NCBI GenBank assembly: GCA_034003325.1
Contig: JAVEYW010000024.1
Coordinates: 1-49,758 of the forward strand
Direction: 5' to 3'
Length of the DNA stretch: 49,758 bases
From: Desulfobacterales bacterium
Lineage (GTDB): Bacteria > Desulfobacterota > Desulfobacteria > Desulfobacterales > JAFDDL01
Positions 7,035 through 13,828 of this stretch are shown here, piece by piece. Position numbers and translations under genes: made by a program. Positions within the stretch are counted from its first letter, which is position 1. Each line of letters begins with the position of its first letter. The notes beneath the pieces are model-generated. The model searched no databases. It had not been told where the DNA came from and was given only the letters and a program-made list of their open reading frames with translations.

Positions 7035-7098
7035 CGCCGGCGATAAGCCAGTCCAAAATCTGCATGGCTTCGGTATCTGTGTTTTTTTCAGTATCCAT
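6949..7098 (-). CDS. 49-residue protein coupled to the Cro-like gene
   Basis: The ATG at 7098 lies within the last codons of the Cro-like gene and is preceded by AGGAGG six nt away, an ideal Shine-Dalgarno. The product begins MDTEKNTDTEAMQILDWLIA and ends 49 residues later. It fills the gap between the Cro-like and CII-like genes in the same direction. No family is recognised. Its 3' half overlaps the plus-strand gene 6795-7034, so expression is uncertain. Confidence 0.4.
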   Translation of the reverse strand: MDTEKNTDTEAMQILDWLIAGAKQWAASQGRPQWFQQSAASNRDCSGKE

Positions 7099-7363
7099 TG
7101 ACGGCCTCCTGCTCGCAGCGCAGTTTTACCGCGCCGCATTCCGTGCATGATTCGTTGTCCTGGTCTGGTATTTCTGCCGATTCGATGGCGGCTCGGATCT
7201 GCTCCGGAGCGCCTTCAAGCCACAGCTCCGGGGTGGTGCCAGGCACGGCTTGGCAGAGGCGTTTGGCCAATTTCCATGATGGACGCCGGCGACCATTAAT
7301 TACATTTGAAAGGGTCGATGGGTGGAGGCCCGTTTCCTTAGCTATATTGATTTGTCGTTTCAT
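7088..7363 (-). CDS. Cro-like helix-turn-helix regulator
   Basis: 91 residues from ATG 7363. A Cro/CI-type HTH is visible (NIAKETGLHPSTLSNVINGR, ~5-24), followed by a Trp/Leu-rich segment and a Cys-containing tail (CTECG). No Shine-Dalgarno is present. The start is set by the promoter instead: TTGACA/TACTAT places transcription start at the A of this ATG, so the mRNA appears leaderless. As first gene of the leftward early operon, opposite the repressor, it is the likely Cro equivalent. Confidence 0.8.
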   Translation of the reverse strand: MKRQINIAKETGLHPSTLSNVINGRRRPSWKLAKRLCQAVPGTTPELWLEGAPEQIRAAIESAEIPDQDNESCTECGAVKLRCEQEAVNGY

Positions 7364-7447
7364 GGTTCGATAGTATTCAATATGAAACCTCATGTCAACA
7401 AAAAAGATTCACATTGAAAACTTTTTTTTCGATATGAATATTTATTA
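7363..7447. promoter_or_regulatory. Divergent immunity switch: two promoters, three operators
   Basis: Leftward promoter: TTGACA (minus strand, 7398-7393), 17 bp, TACTAT (7375-7370), with start near 7363. Rightward promoter: TTGAAA (7414-7419), 17 bp, AATATT (7437-7442), with start near 7447-7449, weaker. Three operator-like repeats follow the rule TTCAnnnTGAA: 7376-7386 (between the leftward -35 and -10), 7408-7418 (over the rightward -35) and 7428-7438 (one mismatch, next to the rightward -10). Centres are 32 and 20 bp apart. Both flanking regulators lack Shine-Dalgarno sequences. Confidence 0.7.
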
Positions 7448-7950
7448 TGGATAATCTTACTTTGTCTTTTTGCAGGGAGCTTAAAAAATGGTTCAATACG
7501 AGCTATCGTGGCAAACAACGCGACTTAGCCAAGCGTTTGAAAATAAGCGATAAACAGCTTTCTAATGTGCTAGCGGAAAGACGAGGAGGCAGTGAAGAAT
7601 GGCGACGGTTTGTCGCCAAAGAAATTAATATCCCATACGAAGAGATGATAGGCCAATCACCAAAAGGGTCGCTTCAAAAACAACCCGTGTATACCGATTC
7701 AGATATCCCTGAAATAATCGAGGCGCAGAGTGACAATATTGTTGAACTCCGACACCTTTCAGTCGTTAAGCGCTTTATTAACAAAGAGTTAGCGTTAAGC
7801 GTCAATGAGGATTTGAACGAAATAGAAAAGCTTAAGCCCGAACGGTTTCAAGAATTAGCGACATACATAAAAACAGTTGCTGCTGAAGTTAGAGCAACGA
7901 CCATCAACAAACCGGAACAAAAGAACCGAGGCAGCACCAACTCAAAATGA
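7447..7950 (+). CDS. CI-like phage repressor
   Basis: 167 residues. The N-terminal HTH is clear (KQRDLAKRLKISDKQLSNVL, ~23-42). The C-terminal half is helical and charged, and lacks the Ser/Lys self-cleavage region of LexA/CI (S24) repressors, so induction would need another route. The start ATG has no Shine-Dalgarno and coincides with the predicted transcription start, as with lambda cI from its maintenance promoter. It faces the Cro-like gene across shared operators and is the probable lysogeny repressor. Confidence 0.75.
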   Translation: MDNLTLSFCRELKKWFNTSYRGKQRDLAKRLKISDKQLSNVLAERRGGSEEWRRFVAKEINIPYEEMIGQSPKGSLQKQPVYTDSDIPEIIEAQSDNIVELRHLSVVKRFINKELALSVNEDLNEIEKLKPERFQELATYIKTVAAEVRATTINKPEQKNRGSTNSK

Positions 7951-8078
7951 GTTGGGTGTGCTCGATGGGTACCAATTGTAAAGTTGTGAACTTCTTCGAT
8001 TACTGGGACGGACGGGATACAGATAGTTGGTAAGTTGCCCCTTAATTATGCATGGGTATCTGGATCTTACAGCAGCAT

Positions 8079-8121
8079 ATAGGCACTTTTACCTATATAA
8101 AAATAGGCACGAGTGCCTATT
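8079..8121. repeat. Palindromic operator-like repeat upstream of the SWIM gene
   Basis: AATAGGCAC (8102-8110) and GTGCCTATT (8113-8121) form a perfect 9-bp inverted repeat with a 2-nt centre. ATAGGCAC also occurs at 8079-8086 and is answered by CCTAT at 8092-8096. The repeats lie about 110 bp before the SWIM gene in the otherwise gene-free 7951-8230 interval, where its promoter should be. It is probably a binding site for an unidentified regulator (inference). Confidence 0.5.
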
Positions 8122-8230
8122 GTAAACCCGCACAACCAATAATACCTTATTAATTCGTTTTGTTGTTCTATATCTCACGAAAAATAAAGGATAGTCGGAA
8201 AAATGATAGATCTGAGATTAGGGTGATCGA

Positions 8231-9241
8231 ATGAATTTTTTTATTGCGGTTTTAGTTTTAATAGCCATTGCCTCTTTTTTTTTGGGATCGAAGCCTAAGA
8301 GCACGCAACCCCGCCGAGCAAAGCCAAAAACAAAAAATTTAGAGCCCCATTTTCGCACCCATGAAGCCAATTCAAAACAAGATTTCGGCGATTACGTAAG
8401 ATTCACATCACAAGAAACAATTGGCCCGGATACCATAGGTACATTGACGGCCGATATATCCAAACAAGGTGATTCAAGAATCAAAATTAAAGTAATAGCG
8501 GTAGAAGGCCTTTGTTGTGAAGAAGATAATTATGAATATGTTTACGACATAAAAAAGAAAAAATGGGATGACGGCATGTACCCATTCGAATATAGGAGCC
8601 CAACGGGTTTTTTGAAGGAGCTGATGGAGACCTGGGAAGAGTTCAATGGACTCCTTCCAGAAAGAAAACATAGAGAGCCAATTACCTCAGTGGATGCCAC
8701 CATTACAGAAACGCAAATCCCGCAATATGATATCGATAAACTCAAAAAGCTTCCAAAAAGTATTAAAGTAACCGGATCTAAAGGAAATGAATATGTAGTT
8801 GACTTGTCACAACTTTCTTGCACATGCCCGGATTTCGTTGAACGAAGAGCCGGTTTTCCTGTTACTGATTTTCGGAGATGCTGTAAACATATCTCCAAAA
8901 CGATTATTGGAGAAAAAATAAACACAAAAATAACGCGCGAAAATATCATAAAAGCATTTATACGGAAGGCTTCATTAGACGACAAAGGCGTCCCAGTGTT
9001 TAATAAAATGCTACATATTCAAATAAACGAAAAGATACGCGGAACCAGATCGTTTTATATCATCATAGACAAATCAAAGTCGCCGTGGGTTGATATCATC
9101 GATTTTACGGCCCTAACTTACATGAAATGTGGATATAATTTCGATGAGAACAGATTTGCATATGGGCAAAGTCCTTTTCCGGATGGTAGCAAAACCAAGT
9201 GTTCGCTTGCAATTCAAGAGGCGGTTTTGCAATACATTTGA
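8231..9241 (+). CDS. Membrane-anchored SWIM zinc-finger protein
   Basis: 336 residues. Residues 2-19 form one hydrophobic helix followed by a Lys/Arg-rich stretch, so the bulk should lie in the cytoplasm. A SWIM-type zinc finger (CxCx18CxH: Cys197, Cys199, Cys218, His220) follows DLSQLS. The segment before it (residues ~55-140) and the C-terminal ~100 residues match nothing I recognise. SWIM fingers bind DNA or protein partners. AT-rich codon use differs from the late genes. It lies in the lysogeny cargo block right of the repressor, so expression from the prophage, possibly for superinfection exclusion or defence, is plausible but inferred. Confidence 0.65.
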   Translation: MNFFIAVLVLIAIASFFLGSKPKSTQPRRAKPKTKNLEPHFRTHEANSKQDFGDYVRFTSQETIGPDTIGTLTADISKQGDSRIKIKVIAVEGLCCEEDNYEYVYDIKKKKWDDGMYPFEYRSPTGFLKELMETWEEFNGLLPERKHREPITSVDATITETQIPQYDIDKLKKLPKSIKVTGSKGNEYVVDLSQLSCTCPDFVERRAGFPVTDFRRCCKHISKTIIGEKINTKITRENIIKAFIRKASLDDKGVPVFNKMLHIQINEKIRGTRSFYIIIDKSKSPWVDIIDFTALTYMKCGYNFDENRFAYGQSPFPDGSKTKCSLAIQEAVLQYI

Positions 9242-9332
9242 TTAGGGAATCGGGGCCACCCATTAAGGGGCAGATCAAAAGAAAAAACGGCGTCCTGGCC
9301 AGGATTGCGGTCAACTACAATGAGGAGGGGCT

Positions 9333-9662
9333 ATGAAAAAGGGATTGCGTATAGTATTGGCGACCGGGTTATTTATAATGCTTTCATCCAGTCGCACGCT
9401 TGCTGATGAAACCTGGCGGCCATCTGCCGGTCTCAAGGTGGTCGATCTTGTTCTGGTGCGGCCTGTCAGCTTATCCGTGGCCATCGGGTCAACATTGACA
9501 CTGCTCGGCCTTTCGATCCCCGTCTATCTGATCGGCATGGGGGATCCGGCGCTTGAAATCATGGTCAAGGCGCCATGGCGATTCACCAATGCCCGTCCGC
9601 TCGGGGATTTTGGACATTATAAAGACGATGAACCCATTATGCGGCTGCCGGATAATATATAA
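9333..9662 (+). CDS. Small exported/membrane protein, conserved type
   Basis: 109 residues. There is a signal peptide (MKKGLRIVLATGLFIMLSSS, cleavage near TLADE) and then a hydrophobic segment (VSLSVAIGSTLTLLGLSIPV). The ending APWRFTNARPLGDFGHY resembles a family of small proteobacterial envelope proteins with an RPLGDF motif (from memory, unnamed). GAGGAGGGG precedes the ATG. GC content is higher than in its neighbours, suggesting a chromosomal gene picked up as cargo. Confidence 0.6.
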   Translation: MKKGLRIVLATGLFIMLSSSRTLADETWRPSAGLKVVDLVLVRPVSLSVAIGSTLTLLGLSIPVYLIGMGDPALEIMVKAPWRFTNARPLGDFGHYKDDEPIMRLPDNI

Positions 9663-9683
9663 AACCTATTAGAAAGATACCCT

Positions 9684-10322
9684 GTGGACAGCAACCAAAT
9701 AGATCAATTACGTAAGTCAGACGCATCTGAAAAAATGTTGGGGCTCTTGACAATTATCGCCAGCACCATGGATAGGTTTGGTGGTCCGATCAGTGCCTTC
9801 TTGTCTGGCGTCTCTATCGATCGCAAAGAAGATCGTGTTTATGAGGTGATTAAACGGCTATGCGACGATCTAAATGATTTAAAATCCGAGGCATCTGAAA
9901 AATACGTGAACACGGAAGCGTTTAAAGAACTATTTGAAAAGACGATGATAAAAGCTGCTGGAGAACAAAACCGGGAAAAAAGAGATCTATTCCGACGGTT
10001 TCTTTTGAATTCGATCAAGTCTGCCACCGATGATTACGATGAGCAAATCAGATGCCTTCGTATTATCGAAGAAATGCAAATCGATCACTTAAAAATAATC
10101 AAGGTGTTAATCGCCAACACCCCAGCCGATGGCAAAAGAAATGAGGGAATGCAATTTCCCTCCTTGCAACATCATCTTCCTGGGATAGGTGGAGAAAAAG
10201 TCAGGGATCTCGTGATGCATCTAAACAGCCTATGCGTTACAGAGATGACCCCAACCGGCGTATCGGCTATTGTTCTGACTGGATTCGGGCGGCGGTTTGT
10301 AAAGTATATAATTGATGATTAG
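9684..10322 (+). CDS. Uncharacterised helical protein (212 aa)
   Basis: Starts at GTG 9684. Residues ~15-45 are hydrophobic (LGLLTIIASTMDRFGGPISA), followed by charged helices (EVIKRLCDDLNDLKSEASEK) and a C-terminal part ending in LTGFGRRFVKYI. This layout recalls a large family of unnamed bacterial proteins, often found in mobile islands, with a C-terminal winged-helix-like end. I cannot give a Pfam name. No enzyme motif is visible. It is cargo in the lysogeny block; a phage-exclusion role is possible but unsupported. Confidence 0.6.
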   Translation: MDSNQIDQLRKSDASEKMLGLLTIIASTMDRFGGPISAFLSGVSIDRKEDRVYEVIKRLCDDLNDLKSEASEKYVNTEAFKELFEKTMIKAAGEQNREKRDLFRRFLLNSIKSATDDYDEQIRCLRIIEEMQIDHLKIIKVLIANTPADGKRNEGMQFPSLQHHLPGIGGEKVRDLVMHLNSLCVTEMTPTGVSAIVLTGFGRRFVKYIIDD

Positions 10323-10467
10323 GCAAATAATGGGGCGCTTGAGTGTCCTCAATGCGGCGGGTGGGTGGATGGGAAGGGCTCACAGGGGATTAAAATTTAA
10401 TCAGTAATAGTATACATAGATATTTACAATCAAAATTCTACAACATCTTGTATATAACTTAATAATG

Positions 10468-10496
10468 TTTGACGCCGCGTCAAATAGTTCTTGACA
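10468..10496 (+). promoter_or_regulatory. Palindrome and -35 element before the toxin-antitoxin pair
   Basis: TTTGACG (10468-10474) and CGTCAAA (10478-10484) form a perfect 7-bp inverted repeat around CCG, and a TTGACA -35 lies at 10491-10496. A -10 is not clean (CAATAT at 10516-10521 gives a 19-bp spacer). The palindrome is a good candidate for autoregulation by the HTH antitoxin. The rest of the 10323-10521 gap shows nothing else I can name. Confidence 0.5.
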
Positions 10497-10521
10497 AACA
10501 GACCTCGGGTATACGCAATAT

Positions 10522-10806
10522 ATGGATAAAGAAACAGCTCGATCCCTAATTAGAGATATCGTTCAGAATAAATGCATGCGATTCACCCAGCACTGCCGAG
10601 ACCAGATGGCCGCGCGCAACGCAACAATGGATGATTACCTCTATGTGATTAATTGGGGCGAAATTGTCAGCGTGGAAGAAGATCCTGAACAACACAACCA
10701 CAAGTGTAAAATAACAGGGAAAGACATCGACGGCGAGGACCTGACGCTTGTCGTGGCACTTCTGGAAAAAGAGCCTGCCGTGCTTTGCATCACCGTGCAC
10801 GGCTAA
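10522..10806 (+). CDS. DUF4258 toxin-like protein (MqsR/RelE-type)
   Basis: 94 residues. The features FTQHCRDQMAARNATMDDYL, a following WGEIVSVEED and a C-terminal PAVLCITVHG match the DUF4258 group, small RelE-like proteins that act as toxins beside YgiT/MqsA-type antitoxins. A ribosome-dependent or free mRNA interferase is the expected activity (family inference). No Shine-Dalgarno is visible before ATG 10522. It precedes the antitoxin by 13 nt, the toxin-first order of mqsRA. Confidence 0.75.
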   Translation: MDKETARSLIRDIVQNKCMRFTQHCRDQMAARNATMDDYLYVINWGEIVSVEEDPEQHNHKCKITGKDIDGEDLTLVVALLEKEPAVLCITVHG

Positions 10807-10819
10807 AATGGAGGCTATT

Positions 10820-11329
10820 ATGAAATGCCCGTTCTGTCATTCGGATATGACATGCAAGCCCGAGGATTATCCGTATATCGAATCCGGGCTCGACAATTTG
10901 ATAATTAAAAATCTGGATATTTATCGGTGCAAATGCGGGGAAAGCATCATCAGCATTCCGGCGCTTCCCGATCTGCACAGGGTGATCGGCATGGCCATTA
11001 TCCGGCAGGACTCCTTGTTAAGTGGAAAGGAAATCCGCTTTTTAAGAAAAAACATCGGCCTGACGGCCACCCGGCTGGCCAAGATCATCGGGGCCGATAT
11101 CGCAACCATTTCAAGATGGGAAAATGACGCGCAGGCAATATCAAAGGAGTATGACCGCATCCTTCGGCTCGTTTATGCCGATTTCAAGGGGCTTCAGCCC
11201 CAAGAAAAAAAGGAGTTGTTAGAGCGGTTTTTCCCGGAGATCATAGCCAAACATAAGACAGGGAAACACCTGGATATTCACCCCTGGATGTGGACAAAAC
11301 AAAAAGCAAGTTGCCACGAAACCTGTTAA
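10820..11329 (+). CDS. MqsA/YgiT-type antitoxin
   Basis: 169 residues from ATG 10820, which has GGAGG five nt upstream; earlier in-frame starts overlap the toxin and lack one. The N-terminal zinc-binding domain has CPFC (3-6) and a later CKCG, as in MqsA. The C-terminal HTH is typical (GLTATRLAKIIGADIATISR then WEN). The N-terminal part should neutralise the DUF4258 protein, and the HTH should repress the operon at the palindrome 10468-10484. A terminator follows at 11351. Confidence 0.8.
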   Translation: MKCPFCHSDMTCKPEDYPYIESGLDNLIIKNLDIYRCKCGESIISIPALPDLHRVIGMAIIRQDSLLSGKEIRFLRKNIGLTATRLAKIIGADIATISRWENDAQAISKEYDRILRLVYADFKGLQPQEKKELLERFFPEIIAKHKTGKHLDIHPWMWTKQKASCHETC

Positions 11330-11350
11330 AGCACTTTCCCCCCGAGCAAT

Positions 11351-11387
11351 AAAAAACCCCGCCCGTTCATTCGGCCGGGGTTTTTTT
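11351..11387 (+). terminator. Intrinsic terminator of the toxin-antitoxin operon
   Basis: AACCCCG and CGGGGTT form a GC-rich stem (about 11355-11382) followed by a T7 run (11381-11387). It lies 21 bp after the antitoxin stop and separates the MqsRA-like pair from hicAB. Confidence 0.85.
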
Positions 11388-11427
11388 ATTCCCCATTAAA
11401 CATAGTGTGTTTTGATACATTTTATCG

Positions 11428-11456
11428 TTGACAAGTGTGTAATAACACATTATAGT
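11428..11456 (+). promoter_or_regulatory. hicAB promoter with embedded operator
   Basis: TTGACA (11428-11433), exactly 17 bp, then TATAGT (11451-11456): a near-consensus promoter. The spacer holds the palindrome TGTGT-AATA-ACACA (11436-11449). A related half-site, AGTGTGT, occurs at 11404-11410. HicB antitoxins with a ribbon-helix-helix domain repress their own promoter, so this is the likely operator. Confidence 0.75.
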
Positions 11457-11482
11457 CAAATCATACCTATTGAGGAGGAATG

Positions 11483-11665
11483 ATGAAAAAAACAGCGCTG
11501 GAAAAGATCCTCAAAGCAAACGGCTGGAAGCTGGTTCGCCAGGGAAAACACGAAATCTGGAGCAACGGCGGGATAACCATCCCCATCCCAAGGCATAAAG
11601 GGGATATCCCGAAGGGCACCGTGGAAAACATCCTGACCCGGGCCGGAATCAAAACCCAAAACTAA
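11483..11665 (+). CDS. hicA: HicA mRNA interferase toxin
   Basis: 60 residues with a small dsRBD-like fold: an N-terminal helix, then WKLVRQGKHEIWSNGG with the catalytic His of GKHEIW, then IPRHKGDIPKGTVENIL. Family length is 55-70 residues. Two adjacent ATGs occur; I prefer 11483 because GGAGG is then 4 nt away rather than 1. HicA cleaves mRNA in the cytoplasm and is neutralised by HicB. Confidence 0.92.
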   Translation: MKKTALEKILKANGWKLVRQGKHEIWSNGGITIPIPRHKGDIPKGTVENILTRAGIKTQN

Positions 11666-11723
11666 AGCGCGAGGCCACGAAAGGGGCCGCCGCTTGGTTC
11701 ATATAAAAAGAAAGGAGTAGATG

Positions 11724-12125
11724 ATGGAAAAATTTTATTATGGAATTTTCAAAAAAGATCCGGAGGGGAACGTAACGGCCTCCATTCCGGACGTTGAGGT
11801 ATGCGAAACCTTCGGCGGCACCTGGGAAGAGGCCTATGAAAACGCGGTGGATGCTTTGGCCGGGTGTCTCTCGGTAGCTGAAACCACCGTACATCCCAGA
11901 ACGCCAAAAGCGGATCTGGAAAAACAATACCCTGGGGCGCAAATTATTCCGGTACCGGTGGATGAAAAAATTCTGCGCGGGTATGAGGACACGAAACGCT
12001 TCAACGTGTCTTTCCCGGCCAGCCTGTTGCAGGAGGTGGACGCCTTCCGCGCAAAAACCGGGTTAAAGCGGTCAGCATTACTTCAGGAGGCCGCCAAGGA
12101 ATATATCGAAAGTCACGCTGAATAA
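11724..12125 (+). CDS. hicB: HicB antitoxin
   Basis: 133 residues. The N-terminal partial RNase H-like HicB domain has the typical FYYGIFKKDPEGNVTASIPD and ETFGGTWEEAYENA. The C-terminal ribbon-helix-helix (KRFNVSFPASLLQEVDAFRA then KTGLKRSALL) binds DNA. Of two ATGs, 11724 has AAGGAG at a better distance (6 nt). It blocks HicA and should repress the promoter at 11428-11456. Confidence 0.92.
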   Translation: MEKFYYGIFKKDPEGNVTASIPDVEVCETFGGTWEEAYENAVDALAGCLSVAETTVHPRTPKADLEKQYPGAQIIPVPVDEKILRGYEDTKRFNVSFPASLLQEVDAFRAKTGLKRSALLQEAAKEYIESHAE

Positions 12126-12131
12126 AGAGTA

Positions 12132-12164
12132 GTCGCGCCCGAGCCCCTACCCCAGAAGCCCGGG
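12132..12164 (+). repeat. Copy 1 of a duplicated gene-tail sequence
   Basis: About 33 bp beginning GTCGCGCCCGAGCCCCTACC matches 12437-12470 with a few differences. Both copies can be read as VAPxPLPxKP. It lies just after hicB and also forms a stem (CGCGCCCG 12134-12141 with CGGGCGCG 12161-12168). It may be the relic of a duplicated 3' gene end. Nothing else is recognisable between 12165 and 12304. Confidence 0.4.
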
Positions 12165-12304
12165 CGCGTGCAGGCGGCGACCCGAATGGCCGCCCGTAAT
12201 AACTATCCATCGTAATTCTTATTTAAAACTGGAACAGCCCCATTTACCATTCCCATACATTCTGCTTTTTTATTGTTCCGCACATCACGGATGGAGCCTC
12301 GGCC

Positions 12305-12505
12305 ATGAAATTTTTCCACCCCCGCAAAAACCAAATGCGCAACCGGTTGAAACGGCAGATCGAGCACAACGAATTTTTATGGGAATATCACAAATGCGAT
12401 GACAGCCCAAATAAGCCATTATCTACCGGCGTCAATGTCGCGCCCGATCCCCTACCCAGGAAGCCCGAGGGTGGGCCGGTGGGAGGACGGATATCCTCCG
12501 CCTGA
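12305..12505 (+). CDS. Small hypothetical protein, repeat-bearing tail
   Basis: 66 residues: a basic N-terminus (MKFFHPRKNQMRNRLKRQIE) and a proline-rich tail containing VAPDPLPRKP, the element duplicated at 12132. A GGAG lies about 8 nt before the ATG. No family is recognised. It is the last rightward gene, converging with the late operon that ends at 12509. Confidence 0.4.
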   Translation: MKFFHPRKNQMRNRLKRQIEHNEFLWEYHKCDDSPNKPLSTGVNVAPDPLPRKPEGGPVGGRISSA

Positions 12506-12508
12506 AAG

Positions 12509-12766
12509 TTATTGCAGCACATCATTTAAAACAAACCGGCATTTAACCGCGGCCGTCAACACCTTGTCCGCAAACGCCATGTTCTCATTAGGCATTCTGG
12601 CGGCCAGAGTGTTGATATCTTCGGCTATCCGCCGCACGACGCCGGCCATGCCCTTTATCTCCTCTCCGTTCACCCGCCGGGTTGCCAGCAGAAGGGCGCC
12701 CTCAGGCTCATAGCCAATCCGCATAAAGCTTTCAGCTATTCGGCAGGCGTCGGTAACTTTGCTCAC
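12509..12766 (-). CDS. Small hypothetical protein at the end of the late operon
   Basis: 85 residues from GTG 12766, which overlaps the upstream stop codon (GTGA), the reason for rejecting the longer reading frame. The sequence VSKVTDACRIAESFMRIGYE continues into a helical protein without known motifs. It is the last gene of the leftward late transcript, after the zinc-ribbon gene. Confidence 0.5.
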   Translation of the reverse strand: MSKVTDACRIAESFMRIGYEPEGALLLATRRVNGEEIKGMAGVVRRIAEDINTLAARMPNENMAFADKVLTAAVKCRFVLNDVLQ

Positions 12767-12957
12767 AGCGCCTCTGGACTCCCGAAATAAATTTCCTGCT
12801 TGGCCTGCTCGAATGCGGATTGATGATCCCATTGCCGGTAAATGGTCAGGTGCCTAACCCGTTTGACGATTCGTTCTTTCCGGTCAAGCACTTCTCTCCA
12901 GTCCACGTTCCCGTACCGGTCAACAGGGAGATTGCAGTCGCAGTTTGGACATTTCAT
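12763..12957 (-). CDS. Small zinc-knuckle protein
   Basis: 64 residues. It begins MKCPNCDCNLPVDRYGNVDW, with CPNC plus a third Cys two residues later, a half zinc ribbon. The rest is basic and helical. AAGGTG sits about 8 nt before the ATG, and the gene starts directly after the lipoprotein stop. Function unknown. Confidence 0.55.
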   Translation of the reverse strand: MKCPNCDCNLPVDRYGNVDWREVLDRKERIVKRVRHLTIYRQWDHQSAFEQAKQEIYFGSPEAL

Positions 12958-12958
12958 T

Positions 12959-13312
12959 TCATGGCACCTTTTTGATGGTTTCTTTCAGCATTTCATTGGT
13001 ACTGACTACAGCGTCCACCGCCTTAACCAATGCCGTGCTTTGTGATTGCTGCCCGGTAAGGGTAAAATTAATCGTTCCGTCTACCTGCTGAGTAAATGAT
13101 GCCCCCTCAATCTGCTGGTCAACCCACGCACTCCGTTCGTACCTGGCTTCCTTTATCGTGGTAACCTTCTTGGCTGGTTCCGTCTCAGTCGCCGGCGTCT
13201 CCGTAATCACAGTGGTAGAAACAACCAGGGCAACCCCCGTGTCCCTGCCAAATAAGCAACCGGACATGAGGCCTGACATTAAAAGCAACACAATCAGAAG
13301 TCGTTTGCTCAT
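12959..13312 (-). CDS. Small lipoprotein in the lysis block
   Basis: 117 residues from ATG 13312. A lipoprotein signal is obvious: MSKRLLIVLLLMSGLMSGCL with the lipobox LMSGC (Cys19). The mature part is Thr-rich and predicted partly helical. It follows the amidase-like gene with a 4-nt overlap. A spanin-like (Rz1/u-spanin) role in outer-membrane disruption is conceivable, but no C-terminal membrane helix is present, so it is only a guess. Confidence 0.65.
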   Translation of the reverse strand: MSKRLLIVLLLMSGLMSGCLFGRDTGVALVVSTTVITETPATETEPAKKVTTIKEARYERSAWVDQQIEGASFTQQVDGTINFTLTGQQSQSTALVKAVDAVVSTNEMLKETIKKVP

Positions 13313-13827
13313 CGATTTTTCTCCCATATGCCTTCGTAAACCACGTCCCACCATCGCCACCGGATTATCATATCAGCCAAATAGTCCGGCGTTTTCCCGG
13401 ACCAATCATGAAAGATGCCGGCTGCCTGCAAAAATTTACTGGTCCATTCCGAGCATACCGGCATGCTGGTAAAACAGATATACTTTGCCAACGGCGGGAA
13501 CAGGTGCAACGGCAGCCGCCACAGGGGATACCAGGCCCCCTCCTGGCTTTCTATCCGTCCATAGGCCTGGCGGAACAACTTCAGCGTCATGTCCCGATGC
13601 CGGCCGATGATAATGGGCTTGCCGGCATATTGATCGATATTGGATTTCTTAATGGTCCACAGGGCTTCAGATGTTTCGCCGGTTTCGCTGATGATGATTC
13701 CCGAGTGGGAGTATTTCGATTCCCCGTCCGGGTCCCAGAACGCCTGCACCGCATTGATGGCCCGTCCGATGGCCATCGGATTTTCCGTGCAAAAAATATC
13801 CCCCGGCCTTAGAATGATGTCGTTCAC
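13309..13827 (-). CDS. YiiX/NlpC-P60-like papain-fold hydrolase
   Basis: 172 residues. Features of the permuted NlpC/P60 (YiiX-type) fold are present: an early strand ILRPGDIFCTENP, a catalytic-type His in YSHSGIII (~40-46), and a candidate nucleophile Cys in MPVCSEWTSKFL (~122-133). Members cleave amide or ester bonds, often in peptidoglycan or lipids. The position between holin-like and lipoprotein genes suggests a role in lysis or in infection-stage wall degradation. The exact substrate is unknown. Confidence 0.7.
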   Translation of the reverse strand: MNDIILRPGDIFCTENPMAIGRAINAVQAFWDPDGESKYSHSGIIISETGETSEALWTIKKSNIDQYAGKPIIIGRHRDMTLKLFRQAYGRIESQEGAWYPLWRLPLHLFPPLAKYICFTSMPVCSEWTSKFLQAAGIFHDWSGKTPDYLADMIIRWRWWDVVYEGIWEKNR

Positions 13828-13828
13828 T

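Noticed and set aside
6765..7148. Minus-strand 127-codon frame
   Set aside because: Basic, Pro/Arg-rich composition and no ribosome site; conflicts with the better-supported 6795-7034, 6949-7098 and Cro-like genes.
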